A stretch of DNA of 64,000 nt from Megaustenia siamemsis (lineage: Eukaryota; Mollusca; Gastropoda; Stylommatophora; Ariophantidae): assembly GCA_032433765.1 (NCBI GenBank), contig JAVIAB010000073.1, positions 68,491,087 to 68,555,086 on the forward strand. The letters run 5' to 3'. The notes beneath the pieces are model-generated. The model saw only the letters and a list, made by a program, of their open reading frames with translations. It was not told the origin of the DNA and did no database searches. Of this stretch, positions 1 through 46,699 are shown one piece after another. A program made the translations under genes and the position numbers. The first letter of the stretch is position 1. Every line of letters begins with the position of its first letter.

Positions 1-84
1 TTCCTAAGTGTAATTGTTCCAAAGATTTCTACAAAAAAAGTCAATTAAAATACTTCTCCAAGTTTTGCAAAATCATTTCATTTC

Positions 85-475
85 ACTTAAGCATGTGAAC
101 GCTGGAAACAACAAAGGAGATTGAGGAAATACTCAATACAAATATTGTATGTGAATACAAATGTCTAAGAAAAATACTTTGCATTAAATGGAATGAATTC
201 ATGATTAATGCTGAAATAAGATAAATGGTCATGCTATTATCTCATCTACTAATAAGAAAAGAAGGTGGACATGTGTCGGGCTTGTATTTAGAAGAAATAC
301 TCAGACAATTACTAAGCAGGTTCTCAAATGGGAAACATCAGGTCAGAGGAAAAGAGGACGACCTCAAGAAACACTGAAAAGAACTGTAACAGAAGAGGCA
401 AGATTGGCAGGCATGGACTTTGTAATCAAACAGCTTACCCAGAATAAAGACAAATGGTGGGAGACTCTATAAACC
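85..475 (+). mobile_element. LINE-A-like 3' remnant (old)
   Basis: Diverged copy of the end of the LINE-A ORF seen at 13130-13519. Recognisable pieces in broken frames are NKCLRKIL-, IKWNEF-, the GHV/RR region, KRGRPQETLKRT and a final RWWETL-stop. Several frameshifts and small indels; 5' truncated. Non-functional. Confidence 0.8.
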
Positions 476-745
476 CTATGTTCATCTAATGGCCCCTGGA
501 AGAATCAAGAAAGTATGCAGTTTTCTTTGAGCTGTGAATTTTATGAAAGTTTCATAAAAATATAACTTATAGAAAGGTGTCGTACGGTTGAACTTGTATG
601 AAAATGTAGATGATCATGACTATCACAAGCATGTTTATAAGCACAAAGTGGCAAGGCATAAATATCCTTCACAGGCATTATTCATTCATTAATTATTATT
701 GCTATTAGTTTCTATTTAACATATTTTTTTTTTAATTATTCTTAC

Positions 746-36159
<35,414 letters not shown>

Positions 36160-36434
36160 GATGAAATTGGGTAAGCTTTTGTGTTACTCTGAAGCTGTAT
36201 GCTGAAATTAATAAACCATAATAATGTGTTACTGGAAATCAGACGTGGAATTTATTATATAATTATACTTTGCTACTCCTCTAGATTAGATAGATACCAC
36301 TTCATAAAACCATTTGTAAAGTGTTACTTATGAAAGCCTAAAATCAAGTACAAGGACACCAGACATGCTTTGTGTCATTCATGAGAAATGGGGCTTATGA
36401 CCACAACATTTTTCAAAGACTATAAGCACATTTA

Positions 36435-36695
36435 GGGAGCAGCAATAGCTCAGTGGTTAGTGAACTGGACTACAAACAACAAGAGGTAGGGTTCAACCCC
36501 AACCGATGGCTTCCGGTTCACCCAGGCTTTAATGAGTACCAGATTTTTTTCTGGGAAAGTAAGGCAGCACGAGCGTAATACCGACCACATTACCCCAAAA
36601 ATCATGTGCCAAAGGTATGTAAAATTTATGGTCACTAACACCATATTCCCTATACGCCACTTGGCGTGACGGGGGTACTTTACTTTTACTACTTT
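36435..36695 (+). mobile_element. SINE-1 copy 5
   Basis: Complete, in the 5' flank of MELK exon 1. Duplication tataagcac(a/g)ttta(g/a) at 36421-36434 and 36696-36709. B box altered (gggttcaacccc). Hairpin acgccacttggcgt intact. Confidence 0.93.
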
Positions 36696-37078
36696 TATAA
36701 GCACGTTTAAGGATGATGTGGTCAGTGCCAGACTAGGGTGTCTGACTTTACAAGAGAAAATTTATGGTACTTATTTTCAGAGTTTGGATGAGTTACTAAA
36801 ACGTAGCAGCCCCCAAAAAATGTCACATCTGGGAAGTGAATTCAGACTTACCTGGTCTGTAAATGAACATACTAATCATTTAGTTTTAAAATATGCATGT
36901 ACAGTGTATTATGTAGTTCTTATTACTATTAGAGTGTTTAGATTTTAACAAAATTTTTCTATCAATTTAGACCATTAGTGGCCATTTTTGGCCTATTTTT
37001 TTATTTATAACTACCAACAGTTCTTTAATGTGTACAGAATGCACGTGGAATCTCCTTTTTTTTTGCCATTATCCAAAA

Positions 37079-37780
37079 GGGCTAGGCACCAGATCTCACT
37101 ATCTAGAGACTAGGGGAGGGCTAGGCACCAGATCTCACTATCTAGAGACTAGGGGAGGGCTAGATACCAGATCTCACTATCTAGAGACTAGGGGAGGGCT
37201 AGATACCAGATCTCACTATCTTGAGACTAGGGGAGGGCTAGGCACCAGATCTCACTATCTAGAGACTAGGGGAGGGCTAGATACCAGATCTCACTATCTA
37301 GAGACTAGGGGAGGGCTAGATACCAGATCTCACTATCTAGAAACTAGGGGAGGGCTAGATACCAGATCTCACTATCTAGAGACTAGGGGAGGGCTAGATA
37401 CCAGATCTCACTATCTAGAGACTAGGGGAGGGCTAGATACCAGATCTCACTATCTAGAGACTAGGGGAGGGCTAGATACCAGATCTCACTATCTAGAGAC
37501 TAGGGGAGGGCTAGATACCAGATCTCACTATCTAGAGACTAGGGGAGGGCTAGATACCAGATCTCACTATCTAGAGACTAGGGGAGGGCTAGATACCAGA
37601 TCTCACTATCTAGAGACTAGGGGAGGGCTAGGCACCAGATCTCACTATCTAGAGACTAGGGGAGGGCTAGGCACCAGATCTCACTATCTAGAGACTAGGG
37701 GAGGGCTAGATACCAGATCTCACTATCTAGAGACTAGGGGAGGGCTAGATACCAGATCTCACTACCCAGAGACAAGGAGA
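37079..37780 (+). repeat. 39-bp minisatellite, 18 units
   Basis: Unit gggctagataccagatctca plus ctatctagagactagggga; 702 bp equals 18 x 39. Two unit types differ at agatacc versus aggcacc; in order they read G G D D G D D D D D D D D D G G D D (naming by the encoded Gly or Asp). The frame is open for 287 codons (37028-37891) only because 39 is divisible by 3. Confidence 0.97.
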
Positions 37781-38008
37781 GGTCAAAACCAGAACAAAAC
37801 AACAGATTTCATTTTTGCAAAATTACCACTATCTGTGGTGGGAATTAAACCTAGGTCCTTCTTGTCCAAAGATCGACATCTAACATTTTGATACATGACC
37901 AGACAATGAAAATTAGCAGATATATAATTCAATTTGCACAACTGTCATAATTTAAAAATTTGTGTTGGAAAATGGGCCCATTTTAGAATGCCATCTAATG
38001 CAGTTTTC

Positions 38009-38032
38009 ACCCCCCCCCCCCCCCCCCCCCCA
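38009..38032 (+). repeat. Poly-C tract
   Basis: Uninterrupted run of about 22 C. Length may be unreliable because of sequencing of homopolymers. A similar run (39222-39234) lies inside the piggyBac-like MITE. Confidence 0.9.
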
Positions 38033-38507
38033 GCTAATATGAGTTAAGATAGAGGATAGAAAATATACCATGCGCATACGTGAACTAGAAGGCTAGTGAT
38101 GAATAATGTATTAAAATATTCACGACAGACATGTATTTTGATAAGGACTTAGAACATATTTACAATTTTGTTTTAGCTGACAGGTCATCCTTATTACATC
38201 GAACAAGTCCATAAGAACACCTCCCAAGTATATTTTTCATTGTGTTTCAATTAACAACACTGGTGTTATGTTAGTTGATAACTCCAAAACTAATTTGAAA
38301 GTTTCAATTATGCCCTCATAAAAAGACAATAATATTCTGTACCTCTAGAGGCCAGTCAGTTTTTAACACTATTAACAGTATTTTTTTTATGTCTACTGTG
38401 GAATTAAATGCCTTAGTCATGATAATGAAGGTGAGATCATCGTGTCAATGAGGAAAAAATCTTACCTTGTCAATTATTAAGTAATAAGTATATATATTAT
38501 ATTATAG

Positions 38508-38758
38508 TTGAGTCGTGATAGCTCAGTGGTTAGTGAACTGGACTACAAAGGACAAGAGGTCAGGTTCAATCCTGACCGACGGCTTCCAGGTTCACCCGCC
38601 TTAAGTGGATCCAAGATTTTTTCTGGGAAAGTAAAGCGGCACGGGCGTAATACTGACCACATTACCCCAAAAATTATGTGCCAAAGGTCTGTAAAATTAT
38701 GGTCACTAACACCATATTCTCTATACGCCAGTTGGTGTGACGGGGGCTCTTTATTTTT
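38508..38758 (+). mobile_element. SINE-1 copy 6
   Basis: Starts tgagtcgtgatagctcagtg, B box aggttcaatcc, hairpin decayed (acgccagttggtgt). Flanks are both TA-rich, so the duplication (tatatattatattat versus taatatatattattat) is weak. Confidence 0.88.
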
Positions 38759-39133
38759 TTTAATATATATTATTATTCAACAGTGGCTTTATAATACAAC
38801 TCATTAGTCCACTTTAGAATAATAAATTCAATGTATAATAAATTGTTAAATATAATAACTGCAATCATCATTGAGCCATCTCCGCAAGGTTAGCTACCAT
38901 GGAGCACCATTTCGCTCTGTCACTTGCTTTGATAGTGCAGGTTGTTATAGGTTGATTTGTCCATCTTTTGATGGTACTCGCCCATGTTAGTTTTGGTCTG
39001 CCTCTTTTACCTTGTATTTTTCCTTCCAAGATTACTTTCAGTAGGCTGATGTGTCTTTTAACATGCCCCAAAAATCACATTTGTCTTGTTTGAATGTGTT
39101 TAGTAGTTCCCTTTTCAATTTTAGTTGTTTTAA

Positions 39134-39745
39134 CCCTAGATTATGATACCATAGCAAAATTTACAGCATCAAAACATAAATTTATCAAAATTTGACATTT
39201 TTCCATGTTCAAACATTACACCCCCCCCCCCCCCTCTGTGTACCCTCTAATTACCACTTCCAGTGACCCCTGAGTGTTTAATTTGTTTCAATTGCCGTTG
39301 GAATTTTTAACAACATTTTTTATGAGTTCGTGAGATACATTGTTTAATACGGGGAAAAAAATGCCATTTTTCAAAGTAGTTGGTTATTTTTTCTTTTATT
39401 TTTTCTTTGTTCTGTGAGCAGGGAAAATTTCCTTGGTCATCTGCAGACATCAAAAAACCCCTTGTGACTTTGGAATAAAGCTATGTGGTTGCAGAACATA
39501 CTGACAGTCTTATGGCGACCATCCCAATAGACATTGCAACATGTCTGATCCATGAGGTGAAACTCATAAATCAACCTGAGCCAGGAATTGAGTCCCCGTG
39601 TTTTGCCTAGTGTGAACACATGGAACTGTGTCAAGAGCTCAGAGAAATTACTATTTTTAGAGCATCTAATGTTGCATTTAAATGGTAGTGATTTTTACAT
39701 GGTATCATAACTGGGAGAGTTACAGATAGGTATCATAATTAATGG
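39134..39745. mobile_element. piggyBac-like MITE, copy 1 (612 bp, both ends)
   Basis: Flanked by TTAA (39130-39133 and 39746-39749). Termini ccctagattatgatacc and, inverted, ccattaattatgatacc match at 14 of 17 positions. TTAA targets and CCC-starting inverted repeats are typical of piggyBac elements. No transposase ORF. Two other LINE-H copies (near 48285 and 48550) carry the empty site with a single TTAA. Confidence 0.9.
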
Positions 39746-40207
39746 TTAAGACTTCATCATTTGTTTTCTTTTCTTTCCATCCAATTCTTCCTACTTTTCT
39801 TTATAAATCCACATTTCAAAGGTTTCTATTTTCTGTTATGTTTTCTAGTCTAATGTCCATGTTTCTGCACCATACAGGAATGTTGAGAAGATATAACATT
39901 TTGCTATTCTTAGTTTTAGCCCTGGTGTTATTTGTTTTGATGTTAGTATATTTTTCAAGACAAAATTACTTTTTGCCATTCCTATTCTTTTGTTTATTTA
40001 AGTTGTATATTTTCCATCACTGGTTATAGTATGTCCACGGTAGTTGTAGTTCTGAACTGTCTCCAGGTCTTTTCCTTCAACTTTGATATCCACTTGTAGG
40101 ATTTAAATATTACCTTTGTTTATGATCATAGTTTTAGTCTTTTTAATATTCATGTCTAATCCATGTTTTTTGTTTGTTATGTTTATTTATTATGTAATTG
40201 TTGTAGA

Positions 40208-41979
40208 ATGAATTCAAGGAGACCATTTGGAGGACCTCAACTTTGCTGATGACATAGTTCTCATCAGCAGTCAGATAAAAACGATGCAGGAAAACACAAA
40301 TGAACTATCATCAATAACCAGCAAAATTGGGCTTGAGATCAATCGTGAAAAGACTAAAGTCATGAAAAGCTTAATTCCAACAGACAACAAAATATACATG
40401 GAAAACAAACCAGTGGAAGAGATCGATCACTTTATTTATCTTGGAAGTCACATTGATCGAGAAGGGGATACAAGCAAAGAAATTAGAATCAGAATAGCTA
40501 AAGCAGCAATGTCTTTCAGGAGCCTTGAAAAGTTGTGGAAATCAAAACTCATCAGCACAAACACAAAACTTAGACTACTCAAATCAAATGTACTATCAAC
40601 CCTTACGTATGCATGTGAAAGCTGGAAAACAAAATGAGATAGAAACAAAGTTGAACGCATTCGAAAATAAATGTCTAAGGAAAATACTTGGTATAGCGTG
40701 GAACGAATTCAAACCAAACGAAGAAATCAGAGAAATCGCCAATCAACCACTAATACAGTCGAACCTGTCTAAGGCGACCATTCACGGGACTTTCAAAAAC
40801 TGGTCCCATAGGACAGGTGGTCCTGCCTCACAGGTTTCACATAATAAATAGAGCGATAAAAAAAATTTTATCCTAAGCACTATGAAAACTAACCTGCAAA
40901 TCAGCGTAATCCATGAGTAGAACATAGTGCACATGTCGGTCTACAATAGCCACTGGTTGGACACTTTTCATAAAACACGATAGTTAAACACACAAAAATA
41001 TTTTGTCGAATCACTGATATTCGTTCTTCCAGCGTTAATGCTTTTGGTTTTACACTTTTGACACTGGCCATTTCCTATATTGTGTGTAACACTTTTAAAA
41101 TCCACAAAAATAATTCACTGAGATACTGTACATGTACGTGAATACACTCTAAGCGGGCAATGACTAATTCTTTAGTTAATTCCTGTAATTTATACGGGCC
41201 ACGCAATGGTCTACTCTGGTCTAGACGGAACCGCGAAGTGATGTCACTTCACGAATCATAGATCTGCGTCTGCCGTGTTTCTCACACCAGTATTGACTGA
41301 TAAACGTAACACGTCCCACTGTAATCTGGGACTCACTAAATACGGGAAAACTTCGACACCTGTAGACACCTGTGTCGATCGTTTATGGCTCCCAGCGAGA
41401 CGGAGGAGGACTGGCTGGTCAGTGTATCGTTATCTCGGTCTATTACCCGCGTGTCGTAAACGGGATAAATAACATTGGCGGCGGTTAATTAGCCTGGTCT
41501 CTGGTCGCGTCATACGGTGAGCGCCGTAATCAGTGTTAGCATATAGTAAAAAACTCGGGGAAATTGTAGACCCGGTCCTATAACCAGGGAAACGCTTTAA
41601 ACAGGTGGTCCTAAGACCAGGTTCGACTGTATCTTCAGTAATAAAGAAAAGACGATGGTCATATGTTGGACATGTGATGAGAAGAGATAATAACCGAATA
41701 GCAAAGCAAGCCCTCATGTGGGAAACAACATGTAAGAGAAAAAGAGGAAGACCCAGGGAGACACTGAGAAGAACATTGCTGAGAGAGGTAAAAGCAGCAG
41801 GAATAGGCTTCCTCAATGAGATAGAGCTGCTTGCACAGAACAGAGACAAATGGCGAGATTTGATAAAATATCTTTAAAAGAATTGAAAACTGCTAGAACA
41901 AAAATTCAGATAAGAGAAGGATTATCTTGGTCTATGCCCTATGGGCCGGCTACGGCTCGAAAGGTCAATAGATAGATAG
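40208..41979 (+). mobile_element. LINE-A copy inserted in LINE-H
   Basis: 5'-truncated LINE-A (starts at the segment equal to 12724 of the best copy), flanked by the 12-bp duplication aattgttgtaga (40196-40207 and 41980-41991). The RT motif C is NFADDIVLISSQ. One frameshift at 40630 and the pogo MITE at 40756-41629 break it. The tail ends cggctcgaaaggtcaatagatagatag. Confidence 0.95.
40756..41629. mobile_element. pogo/Tigger-like MITE (874 bp), TA target
   Basis: Ends cagtcgaacctgtctaaggc and, inverted, cagtcgaacctggtcttagg, flanked by TA on both sides (40754-40755, 41630-41631). The empty site is seen in the best LINE-A copy, where ccactaatatcttcag is uninterrupted (13266-13281). TIRs starting CAGT and a TA duplication are typical of the pogo group of Tc1/mariner elements. 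No transposase; the right third is GC-richer and includes gaagtgatgtcacttc, a palindrome. Confidence 0.93.
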
Positions 41980-42169
41980 AATTGTTGTAGATCTTCAGGA
42001 TTTTCTGCTAGTAATACATTATCATCAGCATATCTTAGGTTATTGATTATTTTTTCATTAATGGTTAGGCCTGGCATCTCTGTGATGTTTTTATAGATTT
42101 GCTCAGTATGACTGTAATAAATACTCTAAAAACAGCATATCGAAATTATTTCCAACCCATGATCCATGA

Positions 42170-43100
42170 AATCAGATTTTAGTAGTCCATTTGTGCAATG
42201 TGAACATTATACTCAGTTCACACAATATCTGTGAATCATTAGTTTACACAATATCTGTGAATCATTCAGAATCTGAACAGTGACAAACTTTGACGTTAAA
42301 TAATATTTATTATTTAAAATAAATAGTAGTTCTTACTAGTACTAACACTAACATAATAACTAACAGTCACCATACCAGCTTACAACAATTGTTTATACAT
42401 CACAAATAGTTTGAGTTCAGTACAAAATTATTATGCTGTTTATATTTTGTTATAATGTTAATTGAACAAATTAATTGTCAATACAAGTCAGCTCAATACA
42501 ACTTGAGTATAAGTCATCATCATCAAGTACCGGGCCGCCTCGCGTAGATTTGTACAGTCATGAGTATAAGTAAGTTTAGTATAATAAGTTGATTAAGTCA
42601 AGTGCCGTTTATAACTAACTATTATCTATATTCTTGGCTAAATTACTAAATAATATTAAATTACACAATAAAAATAAGAGATGCATACTCAATACTGATA
42701 CTCAGATGAGATGATGCTATCACTTTACAACTACTTGTATGTATGAATATATAATTTATACTCCATTATACACCATCACTATTAAGTGAACTCAGTCAAG
42801 ACTCACTATTAGTAAGTACTGAATAGTACTGTTACACACTGTTAGTCACTAGTGTTAGACTAGAGTACAGTTAGTGTACTCACTAAAGTCACTAATATAC
42901 TACTGTACTCACTACTGAGAACTCTACTCATACTGTAATGTATTAGTATACTTAAATCAGTAGGCAGAATAGTAACACTTGACAACTAACAGTTACAGAG
43001 TAGCCACACCATACTGTCTCAGAGTGAGGAGAGTGTGTACAGAGTGTACTAACTGTTGAACTGTAACCAGTATTATTATAATATTATTAAGTAACTATTT
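42170..43100. repeat. ACT/AGT-rich low-complexity tract, part 1
   Basis: Dense in act, agt, actagt and agtact on both strands (for example 42770-42950) with no fixed period. It continues after the LINE-B fragment at 43880-44690. Similar but shorter tracts lie at 52420-52950 and 55190-55310. Confidence 0.6.
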
Positions 43101-43117
43101 ATTTTTTAAATATCTTC

Positions 43118-43870
43118 TGCCTTTCAAATCCATGTGAAGCATAGGTCTTCAACAAACTCTTCCCAATCCGTTCTATTTCTTGCCATTCTTATAAGATCAT
43201 TCCATGTCTTTCCCCATCATCTTCATCTCTGCATCCATCTGTCTTATCCAAGAATATTTTGGTCTTCCTCTTTGTCTTTTTCTTTGGTGATTCTAAAAAA
43301 GGGCCTGTTGTGTAATACTCTCATTTGGCTTCCGCAGTGTGTATCCTATCCAGCACCATTGTCTTCGTTGTATCTCTTTATCTAATGGTATTTGACTGGT
43401 ACTTTTCCATAATTCTATGTTAATTTAAAATTATTTTGTCCTGTCATTTCCATCCTTCTGTGCAACCATACATTAATGAAGCCTTCATTGAAGGTCTGTA
43501 TCTTCATGATTGTCACTTTTGTTGTTCTCTAAGTATCACAACCATATAATAGAACTGAATTAACATTGGAGCTGAACATTTTTATTTTTGTATTTAACCT
43601 AATTTCTTTGGACTTTCATGTTTCCTAGTGCAATGAATGCTCCTCTTGCTTCCGATATCCTAATTTTGGTATCACTTTCAGTTCCTCCCTCTTTGTCTAT
43701 ATTACTGCCCAGATATATGTAAGATTGTACATCTAGTAGAGGTATTTCTCCTATTGTTTTTTGAGTTGCCAACTCACCAACGTATTATTATTTCTCATAA
43801 TTTTGGTCTTATCTCTATTTATTTTCATTCCCTGCTGTTGTGATCTCTCATCAAGTATTTCTTTAATATA
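43118..43870 (-). mobile_element. LINE-B 3' fragment
   Basis: Clear relative of 22700-23430 (same order of thumb and C-terminal segments, e.g. the reverse of tcttcaacaaactcttccca at the end). Carries many indels, and the FADD motif is not included. It splits the ACT/AGT-rich tract. Confidence 0.88.
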
Positions 43871-43879
43871 CAGAATAAA

Positions 43880-44690
43880 TATACTACGACATACTCGTCA
43901 CCGTCAATAATTCAGTATTGGATGGATTGGTCCTTGAACAGCAAGAACAATTTGAGCTGATTTCTGAACAGTAATGAGTAACATTTTATAATAAAAAGTA
44001 CTTACACTAACTTACAGTTACTGACTGTAAGTACACTGTACTAGTGTACTTGATGTTTTTTTTTTATATTTTAGTCACGGTTTGACACTAGTTTAACACA
44101 CTTATAGAGACTGACTATCTATGACTATATAATTTGACTATTAACTTTACTCTTTAGACTAGTAACTCTGAAATATGAATTACATTACTATTACTATATA
44201 ATATAATATAATGAAGAAGTTGAATTCAGATGAGACGACTACTAGTATAAGTAACTTAGTAACTCAATAACTCAGACTACTACGTCTAATTTGAATTTAA
44301 TTAACAAATTAACAGTAACAACTAATAAAATTATTATATTTATTAATTATAATAATATTATATATTAAAATAAAATTATTATAACATCAGTTCAGTTGTC
44401 TAACATTTTTTAGTTTAAAATACACGGCTACGGCTAAAAAGTCACTACCACGGTACGGTACTGTACTACCAACTTAGACTACTTAACTACTATTACCACG
44501 TCTACAGTACAGTCTACGTCTATCTACAGTTGAGTTACAGGGTGACTACAGACAGTCAGGACTACTACCTGACCTGTAATTGACTTCGGCTACACTACAG
44601 TACTGCACTAACACTGAACTGTAGTGTAACTTACCGTGAGTGACTGTCGTAACACTCACTACTACAGTTAACTAACTACAGAAAGAATTT
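43880..44690. repeat. ACT/AGT-rich low-complexity tract, part 2
   Basis: Same compositional style as part 1, including tacggctaaaaagtcactac and many ctac/gtag and actg/cagt words at 44400-44680. No period and no ORF. Confidence 0.6.
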
Positions 44691-45164
44691 TAGTTTTTAG
44701 TAAGGCAGGATGTGACCATGATACATATGTCTTTGTATTTTAAATATTCTAGACTTACAAGTTTTAGTTTTACAAATTTACACCCACAATACCAAATTAG
44801 TACATGCGAAATACATTACTAACTGTATTCTTGACTGATGCTGCAGGAAACAACAATTCTACTCTAGTTCTGCAGAATTCAATTTCATTGTTTTGAAATT
44901 GCCTCGTCCTGGCAAGGAGCCAGGAAGTTCCAGATTTCTTGCCATTTATTTGTGATTATTATTATTATTATTATTAATAGCAACGTATAATTGCATTTAG
45001 ACCAGACATTTACATTTTTTAAAAATAATAATATACTACAGCAATGCTTTAACTCTAAGTATGAATGTAATTTACACACTGTGTCAAATAGTGTAATCAG
45101 TCCTCTTATATTCCTATAATATATTTTTTTTCATTCGTATAGCGGGTTGTATTGCATTCTTCAT

Positions 45165-45627
45165 TCTTGATCCTTGCCGCACCGTTAGACTTTGCATAGT
45201 GCTTATAGTATTTTTCGCAACCCAACTCTGTGATATGTTCGATCTCATCTAATGAGTCTATGCCTGCTAACTTTGCTTCTCTTATACGTGTTATTTTTAT
45301 TGTCTCTTTAGATCTTCCTCTATTTTTGTATCCTGATGTTTCCCATAGTAGAGAAAAGGCAAATAATTACAACGCTGCGGTAAAGCTGGTAGCAAAGTAG
45401 TGGGGTGTGTTAAACACTCCAAGGTATGGTGAAAGCTTTACAAAGAAGGAACACAATAATGACGTTTCTGCCTGTGGCCGTCATTATATTTTTTAATATA
45501 ATTTTATAGATACTTTATTTACTTTTTATTATTCACGTTTCACTCTTTAGTTTCCAGCTCCTATCATTTTCTATACTAACGATTTTATATATCTCTACAC
45601 TCATCATACCTCCCCTCATGTAACACA

Positions 45628-45658
<31 letters not shown>

Positions 45659-45915
45659 TCTCACCATCATATTTTTCATCTGTCCATCCACCTCTCCCCA
45701 AACTTTGTCATCCAACATGTTGCTATAGGTATTTGTGCCTCACCGTTTGTTGTCGTTGTCCTGGTGTTCTGAAGAAGGCCACAGGCCGAAACGTTATTAT
45801 TGTGTTGTGTTCCTTCTTTGTAAAGCTGGCACCATACCTTGGAGTGTTTAGCACACCCAACTATTGATTCCTTTCCATAGTAGAGCCTGTTTCGGAATTC
45901 GTGTATTGCATTAGT
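45165..45915 (-). mobile_element. LINE-A-like remnant split by a fold-back element
   Basis: Reverse strand reads a GRSKETIKITRIREAKLAGI segment, then DSLDEIEHI, corresponding to GRPRETLRRTLMREARAAGI and GSLNEIELL of LINE-A. The part left of 45353 and the part right of 45875 join into one continuous relative once the 521-bp insertion is removed. Confidence 0.75.
45354..45874. mobile_element. Fold-back element with long inverted arms and hammerhead-like core
   Basis: 521 bp between the 11-bp duplication ccatagtagag (45343-45353 and 45875-45885). The arms (about 45400-45480 and 45768-45862) are inverted copies with a few differences and a short indel, including cactccaaggtatggtg and aaagaaggaacacaa. 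The middle holds a CT microsatellite (45628-45655). The right arm carries ctgaaga, ggccacaggcc, gaaac (45769-45792), the layout of a hammerhead ribozyme core with an extra A before stem II. No protein. The TSD length and inverted arms would fit a non-autonomous Penelope-like or other retroelement-driven unit; this is inference. Confidence 0.6.
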
Positions 45916-45919
45916 GACA

Positions 45920-46690
45920 TCAAAATGGCATTTCTTGTAAAATGTAATCTATGTAAAAATAGCAACATTATGATTTTACTCGAACATTCACACATTGCAT
46001 GTTAGCACTTCCATTTCTTAACTGATTTAACAAGAACAGTGAAAACTGTACAAACTTCATAGCATCAGCGGGAGTCTATTTATATTTATAAAACATCAAA
46101 CTGACTTTGCATAGACCTTACATTTTAGACAGGTGAACTTTTAATCATCTTATCTACTTAACAGTTAGTTAGAAATTATTATGAGAACCGTTAGAGAAGC
46201 GAATAAGTAGGAACAATATTATGCTCTTACGTTTTGGAGGTCATGCATTACCAAAAATACTATTTTCTATGCTCATGATGCAAAACAGCGCTTCTATTAT
46301 CCACCTCACTAACTAGCATTGAAAAATTGATATTATGACTCTACTCGTCAGTGCTACGGAGTTGATGGCTTTCCTGAGATGGTCATCCGAGCCATATCAG
46401 GAAGAGAATGGTCCATTAGTAATGGATATTGTTTCAGTGTAACAACGATAGTCCAAACATACCGAAACGCGTTATAGTAAATGTTCATGACTTTAGTTTA
46501 AGTATAGAAGCAGATATGTTACATGAGATCAGTTTTGAGGATCTGATCAGACTGTACATTTTTTTTTAAAGTAGGAGAAAACTTTACAAATATAAATATA
46601 AAGTGGAAGTATACGCCAATAAACATTATTTCCCATCGTACTGTAAGTTTTATTTAATTTCGATAAATAAAATTGTATTTTATGGTTTAT
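45920..46690. other. Nothing recognised
   Basis: AT-rich, no repeat relation or ORF. 46300-46460 is less AT-rich but unassigned. Confidence 0.45.
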
Positions 46691-46699
46691 TATTGTTTA

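Larger units (their letters stand above)
38868..42120 (-). mobile_element. LINE-H remnant, host of nested insertions
   Basis: RTE-like element reading right to left. The RT motif C (NNLRYADDNVLLAENPED) is at 41985-42060, the thumb region at 39750-40195, and the C-terminus (MGHVKRHISLLKVILEGKIQ, then GKRGRPKLTW) at 38868-39130. It is interrupted by LINE-A (40208-41979) and the piggyBac-like MITE (39134-39745). Other LINE-H pieces at 47653-47905, 48010-48500 and 48520-48635 provide uninterrupted comparisons. Confidence 0.88.

Noticed and set aside
1..745. KA1 domain exon of MELK
   Set aside because: I searched the minus strand for the conserved KA1 segments and found none; most of the interval is a plus-strand LINE-A remnant.
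37028..37891. 287-codon ORF encoding 13-residue repeats
   Set aside because: The unit is 39 bp, divisible by 3, so any stop-free unit gives a long ORF. No unique N- or C-terminal domain and the unit exists unexpanded as non-coding repeat at 14755-14885.
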